Assembly: GCA_030620925.1 (NCBI GenBank)
Contig: JAUXIQ010000118.1
Coordinates: forward strand, 1-6,554
Direction: 5' to 3'
Source of the DNA: Nitrospinota bacterium
Lineage (GTDB): Bacteria; JAUXIQ01
DNA: 6,554 bases
Shown: positions 5,418 through 6,554 of the stretch, in pieces
Layout: every line of letters starts with the position of its first letter
Position numbering within the stretch: the stretch's first letter is position 1
Position numbers and translations under genes: made by a program
The notes under the pieces: model-generated
Told to the model about the DNA's origin: nothing
The model's input: only the letters and a program-made list of their open reading frames with translations
Database searches by the model: none

Positions 5418-6554
5418 ATGAATTGCCCCCAATGCCAAACCGAAAACCCGGAAACGAGAAAGTTTTGCCGGGAGTGCGGGTCGAAACTTTCGCTGGCCTG
5501 TGCTCAATGCGGCTATGAGAACCTGCCCGGAGACAAGTTCTGCGGCGAATGCGGGCATGAGCTGGCGGCTCCTGCCGAACAGCAGCCCCCCAAAGAGCTA
5601 TCCTTCGAAGAGAAGCTGGACAAAATCCAGCGCTACCTCCCCGGCGGAGTCACCGAAAAGATACTGGCCCAGCGGGGCAAGATCGAGGGGGAGCGGAAAC
5701 AGGTAACCGTCATGTTCTGCGACATGGAGGGATATACCTCACTTGCCGAGAGGGTTGGGCCGGAAGAAATCTACTCCATAATGGACGAAGTCTACGAGCT
5801 GCTCATCCATAACGTCCACGACTACGGCGGTACAGTCAACGAGCTGACCGGCGATGGCGTAATGGCCCTGTTCGGCGCGCCGATAGCACAGGAGGACGCC
5901 CCACAGCGCGCCATTCGCTCAGCACTGGCCGTCCACCGGGAGATGGTCAGATTCAGCGATAGTCGTAGGGGCGGCGCTCGCTCCGCCCAAAATGTCCCCG
6001 CCCTTAAAATGCGCGTGGGCATCCATACCGGCCCCGTGGTGGTGGGAACCGTAGGGAATGATTTAAGAGTGGAGTTCAAGGCGGTGGGGGACACGGTGAA
6101 CCTGTCCTCACGTATGCAGGAGATAGCCGAGCCGGGCACCACCTACGTAACCGATGATACATTTAAGCTCACCGAGGGCCTGTTCCGTTTCGAGGCCATG
6201 GGTGAGCGTGAAATAAAGGGCAAGGAAGAGCCTGTCAGCACCTACCGGGTCATCGCACCCAGCGCCAGGCGGACGCGCTTCGACGTAAACGCCGAACGCG
6301 GCTTGACCCCCTTCATAGGGCGAGAAAAAGAGCTGGAGCTTCTGCTGGACGGCTACCAGCGGGCCAGGGAAGGGAGGGGCCAGGCGTTCTCGATAGTGGC
6401 CGAGGCGGGCGTGGGTAAGTCCAGGCTCCTGTACGAGTTCAGGAAAGCAGTGACCAACGAGGACGCCACCTTTTTAGAAGGCAGATGCCTCTCCTACAGC
6501 GGCGGCACGGCCTACCATCCGATTATAGACCTCCTGAAATCCAACTTCGATATC
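5418..6554 (+). CDS. Zinc-ribbon / class III nucleotide cyclase / P-loop ATPase regulator, 3' end outside window
   Basis: Starting at ATG 5418-5420, the frame is open for 379 codons to the window edge. Residues 1-50 form two zinc ribbons with four CxxC pairs (Cys3/6, 17/20, 28/31, 42/45). Residues 93-280 are a class III adenylate/guanylate cyclase domain: metal-binding Asp102 (FCDMEGYTS) and Asp146 (TGDGVMALFGAP), GIHTGPVVVG (201-210), and GDTVNLSSR with Asn228 and Arg232 for transition-state binding. From about 298, FIGREKELELLL opens an AAA/STAND-like ATPase domain with Walker A AEAGVGKS (328-335). Related proteins continue with TPR-like repeats to about 1000 residues or more, presumably to the right. 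The cyclase specificity positions are unusual: Glu142 sits where adenylate cyclases have Lys, and Lys221 where they have Asp, so the nucleotide product is uncertain. The gene diverges from the amidase cluster across 207 nt. A purine-rich GAAGAGAG lies upstream as a weak ribosome site. Likely a cytosolic signalling protein. Confidence 0.9.
   Translation, partial: MNCPQCQTENPETRKFCRECGSKLSLACAQCGYENLPGDKFCGECGHELAAPAEQQPPKELSFEEKLDKIQRYLPGGVTEKILAQRGKIEGERKQVTVMFCDMEGYTSLAERVGPEEIYSIMDEVYELLIHNVHDYGGTVNELTGDGVMALFGAPIAQEDAPQRAIRSALAVHREMVRFSDSRRGGARSAQNVPALKMRVGIHTGPVVVGTVGNDLRVEFKAVGDTVNLSSRMQEIAEPGTTYVTDDTFKLTEGLFRFEAMGEREIKGKEEPVSTYRVIAPSARRTRFDVNAERGLTPFIGREKELELLLDGYQRAREGRGQAFSIVAEAGVGKSRLLYEFRKAVTNEDATFLEGRCLSYSGGTAYHPIIDLLKSNFDI
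5968..5988. repeat. GC-rich near-palindrome within the cyclase coding region
   Basis: GGGCGGCGC (5969-5977) pairs with GCTCCGCCC (5980-5988) with a single mismatch around a 2-nt centre, preceded by GTAG. It encodes the RRGGARSA stretch (residues 183-190) in the variable linker before ALKMRVGIHTG. The form resembles short dispersed GTAGGGGCG-type palindromes seen in some bacterial genomes, so it may be a REP-like insertion that kept frame. Only one copy is visible here. Confidence 0.35.

Noticed and set aside
5822-6142. 106-codon minus-strand open frame inside the cyclase domain
   Set aside because: It is antisense to the conserved cyclase catalytic residues, with no independent motif or ribosome site.

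Overview
The window looks like chromosomal DNA from a mid-to-high-GC, probably anaerobic bacterium that can make selenocysteine. A CaiB/BaiF CoA-transferase, an amidase, a UGSC-family selenoprotein with its usual partner type, and a zinc-ribbon/cyclase/ATPase regulator suggest a metabolically versatile soil or sediment lineage such as Chloroflexota (Dehalococcoidia-like) or Desulfobacterota. That assignment rests on family recall and is weak. No rRNA, tRNA or CRISPR is visible.

Left edge (1-789). A decayed C-terminal part of a large serine recombinase (+ strand, about 2-689) carries one frameshift and one in-frame amber stop. Its 3' end runs into a truncated yjbQ-like gene on the minus strand (661-789). 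The yjbQ homology stops abruptly at residue 43, where recombinase-derived sequence begins. This looks like the edge of an old integrated mobile element that broke yjbQ, with the element extending left out of the window.

Centre (841-5195, all minus strand, read right to left). This is a compact cluster: amidase, then CaiB/BaiF CoA-transferase, then a UGSC-family selenoprotein, then a 348-residue partner protein, and finally the broken yjbQ. Gaps are roughly 35-51 nt. The key gene is the selenoprotein: a conventional caller ends it at a TGA (2176-2178) after 99 residues, but the frame stays open for 83 more codons. The TGA is the first codon of a U-G-S-C motif, and a perfect 9-bp hairpin stands 19 nt downstream, as expected of a bacterial SECIS element. 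The true stop codon of this gene lies inside a second hairpin (GAAA loop) followed by six T's. This resembles an intrinsic terminator between the selenoprotein and its partner, so partner expression might depend on successful selenocysteine decoding.

Right part (5211-6554). An AT-rich divergent intergenic region (5211-5417) holds candidate promoters for both directions and a small palindrome. A + strand gene starts at 5418 and leaves the window. It encodes a double zinc ribbon, a class III nucleotide cyclase domain and the start of a P-loop ATPase domain.

Working idea: the amidase releases a carboxylic acid, the CoA-transferase activates or exchanges it as a thioester, and the UGSC pair performs a selenium/thiol redox step on the same or a related compound. 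The co-direction and spacing are visible; the pathway is inference.
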